Origin: Akkermansia muciniphila
GTDB taxonomy: Bacteria; Verrucomicrobiota; Verrucomicrobiia; Verrucomicrobiales; Akkermansiaceae
DNA: 64,000 bases
Assembly: GCA_945860285.1 (NCBI GenBank)
Contig: CAMAQB010000005.1
Coordinates: 1-64,000 of the forward strand
Reading direction: 5' to 3'
Shown here: positions 27,644 through 37,720 of the stretch, one piece after another
How the letters are laid out: the number at the start of each line of letters is the position of its first letter
Position numbering within the stretch: the stretch's first letter is position 1
Position numbers and translations under genes: made by a program
Notes under the pieces: generated by a model
Told to the model about the DNA's origin: nothing
What the model saw: only the letters and a program-made list of their open reading frames with translations
Databases searched by the model: none

Positions 27644-28762
27644 ATGCGTCCGATCCTGTTCCTGCCTTTGAGCGTCCTTGCCCTGACTTCCCCCGGTTGT
27701 GGGAGGAAGCCTGCCGCCGCTCCCCCGGCAATGCCTCCTGCTGCGGTCACTTTCCTTTCCGCCACGGCGGAAACCGTCACCATCACCCGCGACCTGCCGG
27801 GTCGGATCAACCCGCTGCGGATGGCGGAAATCCGCGCGCGGGTGCCTGGCATTCTGTTGAAAAAATCGTTTACGGAAGGTGCCGACGTGAAAGCGGGCGA
27901 TGTTCTTTTCCAAATTGATCCGCTTCCTCTGCAAGCCGCCCGCGACAGCGCTGCCGCGCTTCTTGTCCGTGCCGAAGCGAACGGAAAGCTGGCGGAAAAC
28001 CAACTGCGGCGACTACGCGAGTTGGTGGGTGTCAGTGCGGTCAGCAAACAGGATGCCGAGAACGCGGAGTCGGCGGTCAGCATCGCCAACGCCGAAATCC
28101 TCGCCGCAAAGGCGTCGTTGGCCACAGCCGAGCTGAACCTCGGATACGCCACGGTCACCGCGCCGATTTCCGGACGCATCGGCAAAGCCATGGTGACCGA
28201 GGGCGCACTCGTCGGTCAGAACACGGCCACCCTGATGGCGGTCATCCAGCAGCTCGACCCGGTGTATTTCGACTTCACCCAATCCAGCAGCGATCACGCG
28301 AAGCTGAAAAAAGCGGGTGCGAATGGAACCAACATCACGCTGTTGTTAGAGGACGGCAGCGCGTATGAAAGCCAGGGCCGCATTCTTTTCTCGGAGGCAT
28401 TCGTCGACGAGTCCACCGGCATGGTGACCCTGCGTGCGGAGATTCCCAATCCCCAGCGCGACCTGTTACCCGGCACCTTTGCCCGCGCGCGGGTGGTTCA
28501 GGCGGTTCGCGAAAATGTGATCACCATTCCGCAGCGCGCCCTCACCCGCGGTGCCGGCGGCGCGGGCGTGGTGATGGTGATCGACGCTTCCAATCACGCC
28601 CAGGCCCGGATCGTGCAAACGGGTGAAATCTCCGGCGACAAATGGGTTGTCAACTCGGGCCTCAGCGTGGGCGAACGGTTCATCATCGAGGGCCTGATGA
28701 AAGCCCGGCCCGGCGCACTCGTGGTGCCGGAACCGTTCACTGCCTCACCGAACCAACACTAA
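27644..28762 (+). CDS. RND efflux periplasmic adaptor lipoprotein (AcrA/MexA-like)
   Basis: A 372-residue membrane-fusion protein. Met at 27644 gives a lipoprotein signal (LFLPLSVLALTSPGC), and an upstream in-frame start (27563) would add atypical residues. The lipoyl half-motifs are GRINPLRMAEIRARVPGILLKKSFTEGADVKAGDVLFQIDPLPL and ATVTAPISGRIGKAMVTEGALV, with a helical hairpin between. It links the inner-membrane pump (12 bp downstream) to an outer-membrane channel, which is not encoded here. Confidence 0.93.
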   Translation: MRPILFLPLSVLALTSPGCGRKPAAAPPAMPPAAVTFLSATAETVTITRDLPGRINPLRMAEIRARVPGILLKKSFTEGADVKAGDVLFQIDPLPLQAARDSAAALLVRAEANGKLAENQLRRLRELVGVSAVSKQDAENAESAVSIANAEILAAKASLATAELNLGYATVTAPISGRIGKAMVTEGALVGQNTATLMAVIQQLDPVYFDFTQSSSDHAKLKKAGANGTNITLLLEDGSAYESQGRILFSEAFVDESTGMVTLRAEIPNPQRDLLPGTFARARVVQAVRENVITIPQRALTRGAGGAGVVMVIDASNHAQARIVQTGEISGDKWVVNSGLSVGERFIIEGLMKARPGALVVPEPFTASPNQH

Positions 28763-28774
28763 TTTTCTGAATTC

Positions 28775-31700
28775 ATGGCCCGTTTTTTCATCGATCGCCC
28801 GGTTTTCGCCTGGGTGATTGCCATCCTGATCTGCGTGATCGGCGGCATCGCCATGACCAGGCTTCCGGTCGCTCAATACCCGAGCGTCGCCCCGCCCTCG
28901 ATTTCGATCACCGCAAACTACTCGGGCGCTTCGGCGGAAACGCTCAGCGAAACGGTTACGTCGGTCATCGAACAACAACTCAACGGCATCGACAATCTGC
29001 TTTATATGTCGTCGGCCAGCGATGCGAACGGGACTTCGATCATCACGCTGTATTTCCTTCCGGGCACGAACCCCGATGTCGCGCAGGTGCAGGTGCAGAA
29101 CAAGGTGCAGCTCGCCACTCCCAGTTTGCCGTTGACGGTCCAGCAACAGGGCGTCGTGGTGGCAAAAGCAACGCGCAACTACATGATGTTCATCGCGCTG
29201 TCCTCGGAGGACGGCAGCATGGATGCCATCAGCCTCGGAAATTATCTGGCTGCCAGCGTGCTCGATCCGCTGCGTCGGGTCGACGGGGTCGGCGAGGTGA
29301 TCCAGTTCGGCACCCAGAACGCGATGCGTATCTGGTTGGATCCCGACAAATTGCTGAGCTATAAACTGACACCCGCCGATGTCACCGCCGCCGTGCAGAC
29401 CCAGAACATACAAGTGCCGGTCGGCCAGCTCGGCCAGCTTCCGGCGGTCGGCGGGCAGCAACTCAATGTAATTCTCCAGGGCCGGGCGACGCTGCGCGAA
29501 GTCGGGGAATTCCAGAACATCACCCTCCGCGTGAATGCCGATGGCTCGCGTGTGTATCTGCGCGACGTGGCACGCGTCGAACTCGGCGGACAGGATTATT
29601 CGATCAAGGCACGCATCGACGGCAAGCCCGCCAGTGCCGCCGCGATCAAACTGGCTCCCACGGCCAACGCGCTCAACACCGCTGATGCGGTACGCGCCGA
29701 GGTCGCCCGGCTTCAGGCGTTTTTCCCGCCCGGCGTGAAGGTGGACTTTCCGCTGGATACCTCGATCTTTGTGAAAACCTCGATCAACGAAGTGCTCAAG
29801 ACCCTGATCGAAGCCATCGTGCTGGTGTTCCTGGTGATGTATCTTTTCCTGCAAAATTTCCGCGCCACGCTGATTCCCACGCTGGTTGTGCCCGTCGCAC
29901 TGCTGGGCACTTGCGCCATCCTCGCCGCCTTTGGATTCTCAATCAATGTGCTGACGATGTTCGGCATGGTGCTCGCCATCGGCATTCTGGTGGACGACGC
30001 GATTGTGGTCGTGGAAAATGTCGAACGCATCATGAACGAAGAAGGCCTCTCCGCCAAGGAGGCGACGCGAAAAGCGATGGACCAGATCACCAGTGCGCTC
30101 ATCGGCATTACGGTGGTGCTCACCGCCGTGTTCATTCCGATGGCGTTTTTCGGCGGTTCGGTTGGCACGATCTATCGACAGTTCACGATGTCGATGGTCT
30201 CATGCATGCTGTTTTCGGTGTTCCTCGCACTGTCGCTGACACCGGCCTTGTGCGCCTCAATGTTGAAACGTGTGGATGCCGGCCACCATCACGCCAAGGG
30301 CGGATTTTTCGGCTGGTTCAACCGCGCGTTCGCCGCTTTCACAAACCGATACCAACGCTGGGTCGGTGTGCTGGTGAAACGATCTTTCATCGGCATGTCC
30401 GCCTTGCTGCTGATCATCTTTCTGGTGGTGACGCTCTATCGGAAAATGCCCTCCGCGTTTGTGCCGGAGGAGGATCAGGGATATTTCCTGACCCTGATTA
30501 CCCTGCCGGTCGGCGCGACCGATGTCCGCACGGGCGAGGCCCTTTTGAAGGTGGAGGAATATTTCGCCAAGCAACCGGAGGTCGAACACTATTTCACAGT
30601 CGCGGGATTCAGCTTCGCGGGTCGGGCACAGAACTCGGCGCTGGCTTTCATCCGCCTCAAACCGCAGGAGCAGCGCGAAGGCAAGGAACACAAGGTGCAG
30701 GCCGTGATCCAGCGCGCCCTGATGGGGCTCGGCGGCATCAAGGATGCCATGGTTTTCTCGGTGAATCCGCCGGCGATTCCCGAACTTGCCGTCTCATCGG
30801 GTTTTGACTTCTGGCTTCAGGATGTCGGCGGGGTCGGCCACGACGCATTGATGGCGGCCAGCGGTCAACTGCTCGGCATGGCGGCGCAGAACACCACGCT
30901 GAAACAAGTCCGGCCACAAGGTCTGGCCGATGCCGCACAGATGAAAATCGAACTCGACCAGGACAAGGCCAGCGCGTTCGGTGTTTCACTGGCCGAAATC
31001 AACACGACCATGCAAACCGCGTTTGGTTCGAGTTACGTGAACAATTTTGTCAACGGCCCGCGTGTGCAACGGGTGATCGTACAGCTCGACGCTCCCTACC
31101 GCATGACTCCCGAGGACATCGGCAAGGTTTACGTTCGCAACAAAACCGGCGGCATGGTGCCCCTGTCGTCCTTCACTCACATCGATTGGACCTTCGGCTC
31201 TCCGCAGCTCCAACGCTACAACGGCATTCCCGCAGTCAACATCGTCGGAGCCGCCGCACCGGGGCTCAGCTCCGGCGACGCGATGCTGGCAATGGAAAAA
31301 ATGGCGGCGCAACTTCCGCCGGGCATCGGATATTCCTGGAGCGGGCAGTCGCTCGAAGAACGGATCTCCGGCAACCAGGCACCACTGCTGTATGCGATTT
31401 CACTGCTGATCGTGTTCCTTTGCCTCGCCGCGCTCTACGAAAGCTGGACGATTCCGGTCGCGGTGATTCTCGTTGTGCCGTTGGGAATTCTCGGCGCGCT
31501 CGCCGCCGTCACTTTGCGCGAGCTGCCGAACGATGTGTATTTCAAAGTCGGCCTGCTGACCACCGTCGGACTGTCCACCAAGAACGCCATTCTCATCATT
31601 GAATTTGCGCTCGAACTCCAGCGCGAAGGCAAGGGCCTGATCGAAGCGATCCTGAGTTCGGTGAAACTGCGGTTGCGACCGATCCTCATGACCTCGATGG

Positions 31701-31915
31701 CCTTCGTTCTCGGCGTGCTCCCACTCGTGGTAAGCACCGGACCGGGTTCCGCCAGCCAGAATGCGATCGGCACTGGTGTCGCCGGCGGCATGATCACCGG
31801 CACCATCCTCGCGATCTTTCTGGTTCCGGTGTTTTTTGTGGCCATCAGGAATTTTGTCGACCGCATCACCGGAAAAGGGGAAACTTCCCTGCCGCATAAA
31901 TTACCCCCGCTTTGA
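28775..31915 (+). CDS. RND efflux permease (AcrB/MexB-like)
   Basis: A 1046-residue inner-membrane HAE1-type pump with twelve predicted helices and two large periplasmic loops. It begins MARFFIDRPVFAWVIAILI, as these pumps do. The proton-relay aspartates sit in GILVDDAIVVVENVERI, and the second half has LLTTVGLSTKNAILIIEFA with the matching Lys. Length is standard. Exports drugs, detergents or solvents together with the adaptor; no outer-membrane factor or regulator is adjacent. Confidence 0.95.
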   Translation: MARFFIDRPVFAWVIAILICVIGGIAMTRLPVAQYPSVAPPSISITANYSGASAETLSETVTSVIEQQLNGIDNLLYMSSASDANGTSIITLYFLPGTNPDVAQVQVQNKVQLATPSLPLTVQQQGVVVAKATRNYMMFIALSSEDGSMDAISLGNYLAASVLDPLRRVDGVGEVIQFGTQNAMRIWLDPDKLLSYKLTPADVTAAVQTQNIQVPVGQLGQLPAVGGQQLNVILQGRATLREVGEFQNITLRVNADGSRVYLRDVARVELGGQDYSIKARIDGKPASAAAIKLAPTANALNTADAVRAEVARLQAFFPPGVKVDFPLDTSIFVKTSINEVLKTLIEAIVLVFLVMYLFLQNFRATLIPTLVVPVALLGTCAILAAFGFSINVLTMFGMVLAIGILVDDAIVVVENVERIMNEEGLSAKEATRKAMDQITSALIGITVVLTAVFIPMAFFGGSVGTIYRQFTMSMVSCMLFSVFLALSLTPALCASMLKRVDAGHHHAKGGFFGWFNRAFAAFTNRYQRWVGVLVKRSFIGMSALLLIIFLVVTLYRKMPSAFVPEEDQGYFLTLITLPVGATDVRTGEALLKVEEYFAKQPEVEHYFTVAGFSFAGRAQNSALAFIRLKPQEQREGKEHKVQAVIQRALMGLGGIKDAMVFSVNPPAIPELAVSSGFDFWLQDVGGVGHDALMAASGQLLGMAAQNTTLKQVRPQGLADAAQMKIELDQDKASAFGVSLAEINTTMQTAFGSSYVNNFVNGPRVQRVIVQLDAPYRMTPEDIGKVYVRNKTGGMVPLSSFTHIDWTFGSPQLQRYNGIPAVNIVGAAAPGLSSGDAMLAMEKMAAQLPPGIGYSWSGQSLEERISGNQAPLLYAISLLIVFLCLAALYESWTIPVAVILVVPLGILGALAAVTLRELPNDVYFKVGLLTTVGLSTKNAILIIEFALELQREGKGLIEAILSSVKLRLRPILMTSMAFVLGVLPLVVSTGPGSASQNAIGTGVAGGMITGTILAIFLVPVFFVAIRNFVDRITGKGETSLPHKLPPL

Positions 31916-31953
31916 TAGCTTGCGGATGTGCTGCGCGTAGATTATCATTCGAC

Positions 31954-34344
31954 ATGACTTCGCTGCGTTTCTCCCTTTCCCTGCTGCCGGGCTTGCTTCT
32001 CGTTCTGCCATCGGGTGCCGTGGATTTCGTCCACGAGGTGGCTCCGATCCTCAAGGAGAATTGCGCGAAGTGCCACATGGGCGACAAACACAAGGGCGGG
32101 TTTTCGATGAACACCCGGGAGGATTTTCTCAAGGAAAACGACGGTCACTTCGCGATGGAAGTCGGCAACAGCGGCAAAAGCCTGTTGATCAAGATGCTGC
32201 GCTCGTCCTCGGAGGAAGAGGACGAACGCATGCCTCCCAAAGGCGACCGGCTCAAGGAAAAGGACATCGCCCTGATTGCCTCATGGATCGATGCCGGAGC
32301 CCCGTGGGAACCGGGATTCACTTTCAAAAAGAGCTCCTACGAAGCACCGCTGAAACTCACCCGTCCGGCACTGCCGCCTGCAAAAAACGGCCGCGAACAC
32401 CCGCTGGACCGGATTCTCGATGCCCACCTCGCCAAGACCAAAACCACCCCGCCCGCGCCAATCGATGAGGCGGCCTTTGTGCGACGCGTGCATCTCGACA
32501 TCACCGGTGTGCTGCCGCGCACCGATTTTCTCAAATCCTATCTTGCCGACAAGGATCCCGCCAAGCGGACGAAGTTGATCGACTCCCTGCTCGCCGACCG
32601 ACCTGGTTATTCCTCGCACTGGCTCACTTTTTGGAACGACCTGTTGCGCAATGACTACACGGGCACCGGATACATCACCGGCGGCAGATCGCAAATCAGC
32701 GAGTGGCTCTACCGCTCGCTGTTGGAGAACAAGCCCTACAACCAGCTCGCCAGCGAACTGATCTCCGCCAGCGGACCGAGCGCCGGATTTGCCAATGGCA
32801 TCAAGTGGCGTGGCGAAGTCAGCGCCGGCCAGACGGTGCCGATCCAATATGCGCAGTCGGTCGGCCAGGCATTCCTCGGCATCAACCTGAAATGCGCGTC
32901 GTGCCATGACTCGTTCACGGACAACTGGAAGCTCACCGATTCATACGGTCTCGCCGCCGCATTTTCTAACGAAAAACTGGAAATCGCGCGCTGCGACAAG
33001 CCGACCGGCAAAATCGCCGAGCCCTACTGGCTCTATCCGGAACTGGGCAAGATCGATGCCACAAAACCTCCGGCGGAACGCCTCAAGCAGGTCGCCGAAC
33101 TCACCACGACGCCAGCCAACGGGCGCTTCAGCCGCACGATTGTCAACCGCTTCTGGCATCGCCTGATGGGCCGTGGCATTGTGCATCCGGTCGATGCGAT
33201 GAGCAGCGAACCATGGAACGAGGAACTGCTCGATTACCTGGCGCTCTATCTGGTGGAGAACAACTACGATTTGAAAAAAGTCATCTCGCTGATCTGCACC
33301 TCGCAGGCCTATCAATCGAAAACCGAGGCCTTGATGAACGATGATGAGTCGAAGTGGAAATACGCCGGCCCCCGCGCCAAACGCATGACCGCCGAGGAAA
33401 TGGTCGATGCCTTCTGGCAGATCACCGGCGGCGCGCCCCAAAAGCCCGATTTCTCGCCACCTCAGTCACCGGGCGGAGGCGCAACTTCGATGCCTCCCGC
33501 GTTCTGGGTTTGGATCGATGGCGGTGCACAGTCGAAGGCCGGTGAAACGATCGCCTTGAAAAAAACCATCGAACTGAAGGCCGACCTCGCTTCCGCTGTC
33601 GCCGCGGTGTCGTGCGACAACGAATTCACCCTTCGCATCAACGGCAAGGACGTTTCGAAAGGAAATGACTGGACGGCTCCGGTGGTCGTCGATCTCAAAC
33701 CGCACCTTCACACCGGCACCAATGAAATCGTGATCATCGCCACCAACGGCGGCAGCGGACCGAATCCCGCAGGTTGTTATTTCCAGGCGATGCTGGTGCA
33801 GGCGGGAACGACCGCGTATGTTGGCTCGGATGATTCCTGGCAGGTGACGACGGCCGACGGCGGCAAAGTCGCTGCCGATGCCGCATGGCACCCGGCGGTG
33901 AAGTGCGCCAATCAACAGGTCTGGAACACCAACGAAGCGGGCTTCCAAAATGCCCTTGCCCGCCTGACCAACGCGCCGCCGATGCAGGTGCGCGCGTCGT
34001 TGATGAAGTCGGACGAACTGATGCGCTCGCTCGGTCGACCGAACCGCGAACAGATCGTCACCTCCCGACCCAACGACCTCACCACCCTGGAGGCGATGGA
34101 TCTCAACAACGGCAGCATTCTTGCCGGTATCCTATCGAAAGGCGCGCAGAACATCATGAGCAAACATGGATCGGATGCATCGGCACTCATCGACGATGTT
34201 TACCTCCAGGCCTTGTCCCGCCCGCCGACCACCGCGGAAAAAGAGATCGCAATGCAGGTGATCGGCGCCACCCCGCAACCCGCGACCATCGAGGATTTTC
34301 TCTGGTCGGTTTTCATGCTTCCCGAATTCCAACTGATCCGCTGA
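31954..34344 (+). CDS. PSD1-type cytochrome c / DUF1549 / DUF1553 protein
   Basis: A 796-residue secreted protein (signal peptide 1-22). A single c-type heme motif CAKCH near 35-39 (PSC1-type domain), followed by DUF1549 (DEAAFVRRVHLDITGVLPR...WLTFWNDLLRNDY, with CASCHDSF) and DUF1553 (RTIVNRFWHRLMGRGIVHPVDAM). A beta-rich insert at about 505-650 resembles a galactose-binding-like domain. It is 20 bp upstream of a DUF1501 gene, the usual partner in Planctomycetes and Verrucomicrobia. The pair is thought to act on polysaccharides or in respiration, but this is unproven. Confidence 0.92.
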   Translation: MTSLRFSLSLLPGLLLVLPSGAVDFVHEVAPILKENCAKCHMGDKHKGGFSMNTREDFLKENDGHFAMEVGNSGKSLLIKMLRSSSEEEDERMPPKGDRLKEKDIALIASWIDAGAPWEPGFTFKKSSYEAPLKLTRPALPPAKNGREHPLDRILDAHLAKTKTTPPAPIDEAAFVRRVHLDITGVLPRTDFLKSYLADKDPAKRTKLIDSLLADRPGYSSHWLTFWNDLLRNDYTGTGYITGGRSQISEWLYRSLLENKPYNQLASELISASGPSAGFANGIKWRGEVSAGQTVPIQYAQSVGQAFLGINLKCASCHDSFTDNWKLTDSYGLAAAFSNEKLEIARCDKPTGKIAEPYWLYPELGKIDATKPPAERLKQVAELTTTPANGRFSRTIVNRFWHRLMGRGIVHPVDAMSSEPWNEELLDYLALYLVENNYDLKKVISLICTSQAYQSKTEALMNDDESKWKYAGPRAKRMTAEEMVDAFWQITGGAPQKPDFSPPQSPGGGATSMPPAFWVWIDGGAQSKAGETIALKKTIELKADLASAVAAVSCDNEFTLRINGKDVSKGNDWTAPVVVDLKPHLHTGTNEIVIIATNGGSGPNPAGCYFQAMLVQAGTTAYVGSDDSWQVTTADGGKVAADAAWHPAVKCANQQVWNTNEAGFQNALARLTNAPPMQVRASLMKSDELMRSLGRPNREQIVTSRPNDLTTLEAMDLNNGSILAGILSKGAQNIMSKHGSDASALIDDVYLQALSRPPTTAEKEIAMQVIGATPQPATIEDFLWSVFMLPEFQLIR

Positions 34345-34364
34345 ACCCTTACCCGAAAAGATTT

Positions 34365-35780
34365 ATGAACAACCGTCGCGATTTTCTCAAGGCCCTTTCC
34401 GCCAGCACCGCCGCCGCTTGGGCGGCCCGCGCCCCGCAGTTGCTGGCCGAAGATGAGATCAAACATCCCGCCGCCCGGGCCGACAGCTGCATTCTGTTGT
34501 GGATGGCCGGCGGCATGGCCGCGCCGGAAACGTTTGACCCCAAACGCTACCAGCCGTTCGTGAAGGGCGCGCCGATGAAAGACATTCTCAGCACCTTCCC
34601 ATCGATCCGCACGGCGGTGGACAACATCAACATCTGCCAAGGCCTCGAGAAAATCGCTTCGGTGATGGACCGCGCCACGCTGATTCGCTCGGCCGTTCAG
34701 GCGGACCTGGGTGCGATTCTGCATTCACGTCATCAATACCACTGGCACACTGGCTACATCCCTCCGCAAACAGTCGCGGCCCCGCACATCGGTGCCTGGA
34801 TGGCCAAGGTGCTCGGACCGAAAAATCCGGTGATGCCGCCATTCATCAACATCGGCCAGCGCCTCGAAGGCGTGGGCGAAAACGAGGAACTCAAGGCCTT
34901 CACCACCGCAGGATTTTTCGGATCGGAATTCGGACCGATGAACCTGCCCTACCCGGATCAGGCCGCGGCCGCGGTGCGACCTCCCCAAGGCATGACGCCC
35001 GACCGCTTTCAAAGCCGCCGCGCGCTGCTCGCCAAACTGATCGCCCAGTCGCCTCACCGCGAATACCTTTCGGACCATCAACAGGAATCGATGCTGCGCT
35101 CGCTGGAAAACGCCCACCGCCTGCTTTCATCAAAGGAGCGCGATGCCTTCGACATCACCCTGGAACCGAAGGAGGTCTACGATACCTACAACACCGGTCG
35201 TTTCGGCCAGGGCTGCCTGCTCGCCCGCCGGCTCGTCGAAAACGGCGCGCGCTTTGTCGAGGTCACGACGGAATACGTGCCGTTCTTCCAATGGGACACC
35301 CACAAGGACGGCCATTCCGTGGTGGAAAAAATGCACGCGGAAATCGACGGACCGATCGCGCAATTGATCAAGGACCTCGAATCGAGGAAATTGTTAGACC
35401 GCACTTTGGTGATCATCGCCAGTGAGTTTTCGCGCGATGCGATGATGGAAGGCGGTCCCGGCTCCAAAGCCACCGACCAGGCCACGGTCAGCGGCGACAC
35501 CTTGGAAAGCCCGGCGCATTATGGTTTGCATCGACACTTCACCCAGGGATCAAGTGTTGTGATGTTCGGTGGCGGCGTGAAAAAAGGCCACCTTCACGGA
35601 GCCACGGCGGACGAACGGCCTCTGGTCGCGATCAAGGACCCGGTGTCGATCTCCGACCTGCACGCCACCATCTTCACCGCGATGGGCATGAGCCCGAAAA
35701 CGGTGTTCGATGTCGAGAAGCGCCCCTTCTACGCGACCATCGACGGCAAAGGCAAAGCCGTGGAATCGATCTTTGCATGA
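34365..35780 (+). CDS. DUF1501 family protein (partner of the PSD1 protein)
   Basis: A 471-residue DUF1501 protein starting MNNRRDFLKALSASTAAAWAARAPQLLA, a Tat-like signal with RRDFLK. Characteristic segments: SCILLWMAGGMAAPETFDPKRY, FVEVTTEYVPFFQWDTHKDGH, LDRTLVIIASEFSRDAM and HYGLHRHFTQGSSVVMFGGGVKKGHLHG. Start by Met at 34365, immediately after the PSD1 gene. A long upstream in-frame extension (from 33885) is non-coding, being inside the previous gene. Confidence 0.93.
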   Translation: MNNRRDFLKALSASTAAAWAARAPQLLAEDEIKHPAARADSCILLWMAGGMAAPETFDPKRYQPFVKGAPMKDILSTFPSIRTAVDNINICQGLEKIASVMDRATLIRSAVQADLGAILHSRHQYHWHTGYIPPQTVAAPHIGAWMAKVLGPKNPVMPPFINIGQRLEGVGENEELKAFTTAGFFGSEFGPMNLPYPDQAAAAVRPPQGMTPDRFQSRRALLAKLIAQSPHREYLSDHQQESMLRSLENAHRLLSSKERDAFDITLEPKEVYDTYNTGRFGQGCLLARRLVENGARFVEVTTEYVPFFQWDTHKDGHSVVEKMHAEIDGPIAQLIKDLESRKLLDRTLVIIASEFSRDAMMEGGPGSKATDQATVSGDTLESPAHYGLHRHFTQGSSVVMFGGGVKKGHLHGATADERPLVAIKDPVSISDLHATIFTAMGMSPKTVFDVEKRPFYATIDGKGKAVESIFA

Positions 35781-36087
35781 CGGTGGAGCAGTGCGCAGGT
35801 AAGTGTGGTCTCGATCACTGCTGCAACTGACTTGCATCGGTTGGATGAAGTGTTTCACGCTTCATTCACTCACTTCATCGGAGTCCATGCGGCCCGCTTT
35901 CTCTTCAGACATGCTTCCAGTCTGTCCCATCGGCCCGATTTTTCATCGTCAGCGGCCACCATTGCATCTTGCGTGGTTCCGCGACAGATGGGCCAACAGG
36001 TTGCCGCTCGGGTGAGCGTAGGAGCATTCGATGATCTAGCGGCTGAGGCGGTGAGAGAGTTGCGCGAACAAAAAACCGTTCCTTTCC
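35781..36087. other. 307-bp stretch with a possible antitoxin tail
   Basis: The plus-strand frame ending at 36119 reads MGQQVAARVSVGAFDDLAAEAVRELREQ followed by VPFHELLDQRGVS. This could be the end of an antitoxin overlapping the truncated toxin gene at 36088. Nothing else looks coding. Confidence 0.3.
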
Positions 36088-36234
36088 ATGAACTCCTCGA
36101 CCAGCGCGGCGTTTCGTAAGCAACTTGCGGACCTTGCCCCGGATGTGCAGCGACAGGCGCGTGATCACCGCGCACTCAGTATGGAGAGCTGGGGCACGAT
36201 TGTATGGTTTCTCGTCGGGCGTCATGACGGTTAG
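36088..36234 (+). pseudogene. RelE/ParE-type toxin, internally deleted remnant
   Basis: 48 codons from ATG 36088. The N-terminal part (TSAAFRKQLADLAPDVQRQARD) and the C-terminal part (WGTIVWFLVGRHDG) match the two ends of a HigB/RelE-like toxin of the form ...FRKLFAALPxxVQxxAR...DTIVWFWIGxHDEY..., while the middle 40 or so residues are missing. It overlaps the end of an upstream frame that may be the antitoxin. A dead toxin-antitoxin locus at the island edge. Confidence 0.5.
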
Positions 36235-36292
36235 AAAAGAAAAAACATATCGAAAATTTGACAATGGTGGGATTTCCCACTAGCATGCCGCC

Positions 36293-36583
36293 ATGAAGAC
36301 CACGGCCCGCCAATCATTAAAAAAGGCAACTCCTATCACCGTCGTGCATGACTACGATGCGGCGGCAGACACGAAAAATCGCATCAGCCTGCGCGGGGCA
36401 AAGACAAAATACTTTCATGTTAAAGCGCTATCCAATGGAACCTACTTGTTAGAGCCACGGGTTCTGGTGCCGCCCGATGCCATTCCCGCCAAGACTCTGA
36501 AAATGCTCAATCGTTCCGTGGTCAACCTCAAAAAAGGTAAAACCTCGGCCCCTATTGACCTGTCACGTTTTCAAGAGCGCTGA
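36293..36583 (+). CDS. antitoxin-like protein (AbrB-type swapped-hairpin suspected)
   Basis: A 96-residue protein with a central beta-rich segment (NRISLRGAKTKYFHVKALSNGTYLLEPRVLVPPDAI) typical of small DNA-binding antitoxins, and a helical tail (TLKMLNRSVVNLKKGKTSAPIDLS) that would bind a toxin. It is 8 bp upstream of a RelE-like gene. The pair is inferred to be a type II toxin-antitoxin module; the antitoxin would repress the operon. Confidence 0.6.
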   Translation: MKTTARQSLKKATPITVVHDYDAAADTKNRISLRGAKTKYFHVKALSNGTYLLEPRVLVPPDAIPAKTLKMLNRSVVNLKKGKTSAPIDLSRFQER

Positions 36584-36591
36584 AGCGTTTT

Positions 36592-36993
36592 ATGCCATTT
36601 CAAATTCGCATGGGAGTCCCCGAGATGGATCAGCTTTGGCTGGACCTATCGAATCGCAGTCGTCAAGGAGCCCTGGACAAGGAGGAACTAAAATTCTTTA
36701 AGAAACTTGTCAAAACACTCGGCTACCTCGCCGCTGATCCGAGGCACAACAGCCTCGCGTCTCATGAGATCGATGATTTAAGCCGCAAATATGGCATCAA
36801 GATTTTCCAGTCCTATCTTGAAAACAATACCCCAAGTGCCGGACGCCTGTTTTGGACCTATGGTCCAGACAAGGCCGACATCACCGTCCTCGCCATCGAG
36901 CCGCATCCCGAGGACACGAAACGCGGTGCCTACGAGCGCATCAAGTTATCCAAAACCCCTCCGGCGAAAGGTGGTAAAAGCGAAACGAAGTGA
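36592..36993 (+). CDS. RelE/ParE-fold toxin-like protein
   Basis: A 133-residue protein whose second half has the RelE-type strand pattern GRLFWTYGPDKADITVLAIEPHPEDTKRGAYERIKLS; the final EPHPEDTKRGAYERI is the most diagnostic part. The N-terminal half is helical and charged. RelE-fold toxins cut ribosome-bound mRNA or inhibit gyrase; the target here is unknown. Paired with 36293-36583. Confidence 0.65.
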   Translation: MPFQIRMGVPEMDQLWLDLSNRSRQGALDKEELKFFKKLVKTLGYLAADPRHNSLASHEIDDLSRKYGIKIFQSYLENNTPSAGRLFWTYGPDKADITVLAIEPHPEDTKRGAYERIKLSKTPPAKGGKSETK

Positions 36994-37029
36994 TCGGCTA
37001 AATGCCTCTCCCATTCTTCACGCAAAATC

Positions 37030-37296
37030 ATGCAAGTTCTCATGCAAGTTCCCGCAGAATATACTAAAAACCACTCGGTGATGGACATGCTGGGTGCCGC
37101 GCAAAAAGTCGTGGCAGCTTTACACTTTTCGGGGTCTGGCTTTACAGATTTTACACCAAAGGTCGAACACCTGGAAGCTCATCCAGCCGATGTGCCGGAA
37201 ACGCTTGCATCCATTACGGCAGTAGGGAAAGAACTCGGTTGGGCACCCAGGATTTTCTTCCCGGAAACGTCGGATCCAGACGTGAAAAAAGTGTAA
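37030..37296 (+). CDS. small hypothetical protein
   Basis: An 88-residue frame (possible later Met at 37042 or 37081). No family recognised and no strong ribosome binding site. Base composition is more A+T-rich than the chromosome before 36 kb. It may be a non-coding frame; included because it fits between two real genes without overlap. Confidence 0.35.
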   Translation: MQVLMQVPAEYTKNHSVMDMLGAAQKVVAALHFSGSGFTDFTPKVEHLEAHPADVPETLASITAVGKELGWAPRIFFPETSDPDVKKV

Positions 37297-37720
37297 AACA
37301 GAAAATGGCTCCTTTCATAGGATTTGGATGGGGGTGGGGAGACCCAAGGACTGAGACGGTCACGGAAATAGATTTCCTGCTCACATTCTATGGCTTACGA
37401 CGCAGTCAAGCGATCGTTTTGCCACCAGTTCTATCAGCTATCAATCAGGGGAAATAGATCTCTGATCCAGTATAGCACTTTCTGATCCAGCGCTGCCCAG
37501 CATGACGCCGCCTTGGAGGCGTTAGGCAACACACATTAGTCCGAAGGAAAAGGCTTTTCGCCTGCGGAGAGGTACCACAAAAATGCTAACGATGTTTTTG
37601 TTGCCAAACCGTGTCTTTTTTGTTTGAATCGGAAGACGTCATTGAAAATGGCTTGTTTCGTGGAACCTGACAGAAAATTATTCTCGAGGACATACGTACA
37701 ATTCAGAAACAAAATCGAAT
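37297..37720. other. 424-bp upstream region of the TerY-P/channel operon
   Basis: No gene is seen. Features: a short dyad with arms ACGCC and GGCGT around 37502-37519, and the decamer TCTGATCCAG twice (near 37459 and 37489). No convincing sigma-70 boxes were found by eye. The operon's promoter and any operator should lie here. Confidence 0.4.

Noticed and set aside
37500-37530. GCGTTAGGC near 37514 as an attC right end
   Set aside because: No inverse core (RYYYAAC) with suitable spacing upstream; the sequence also forms a simple short dyad with ACGCC.
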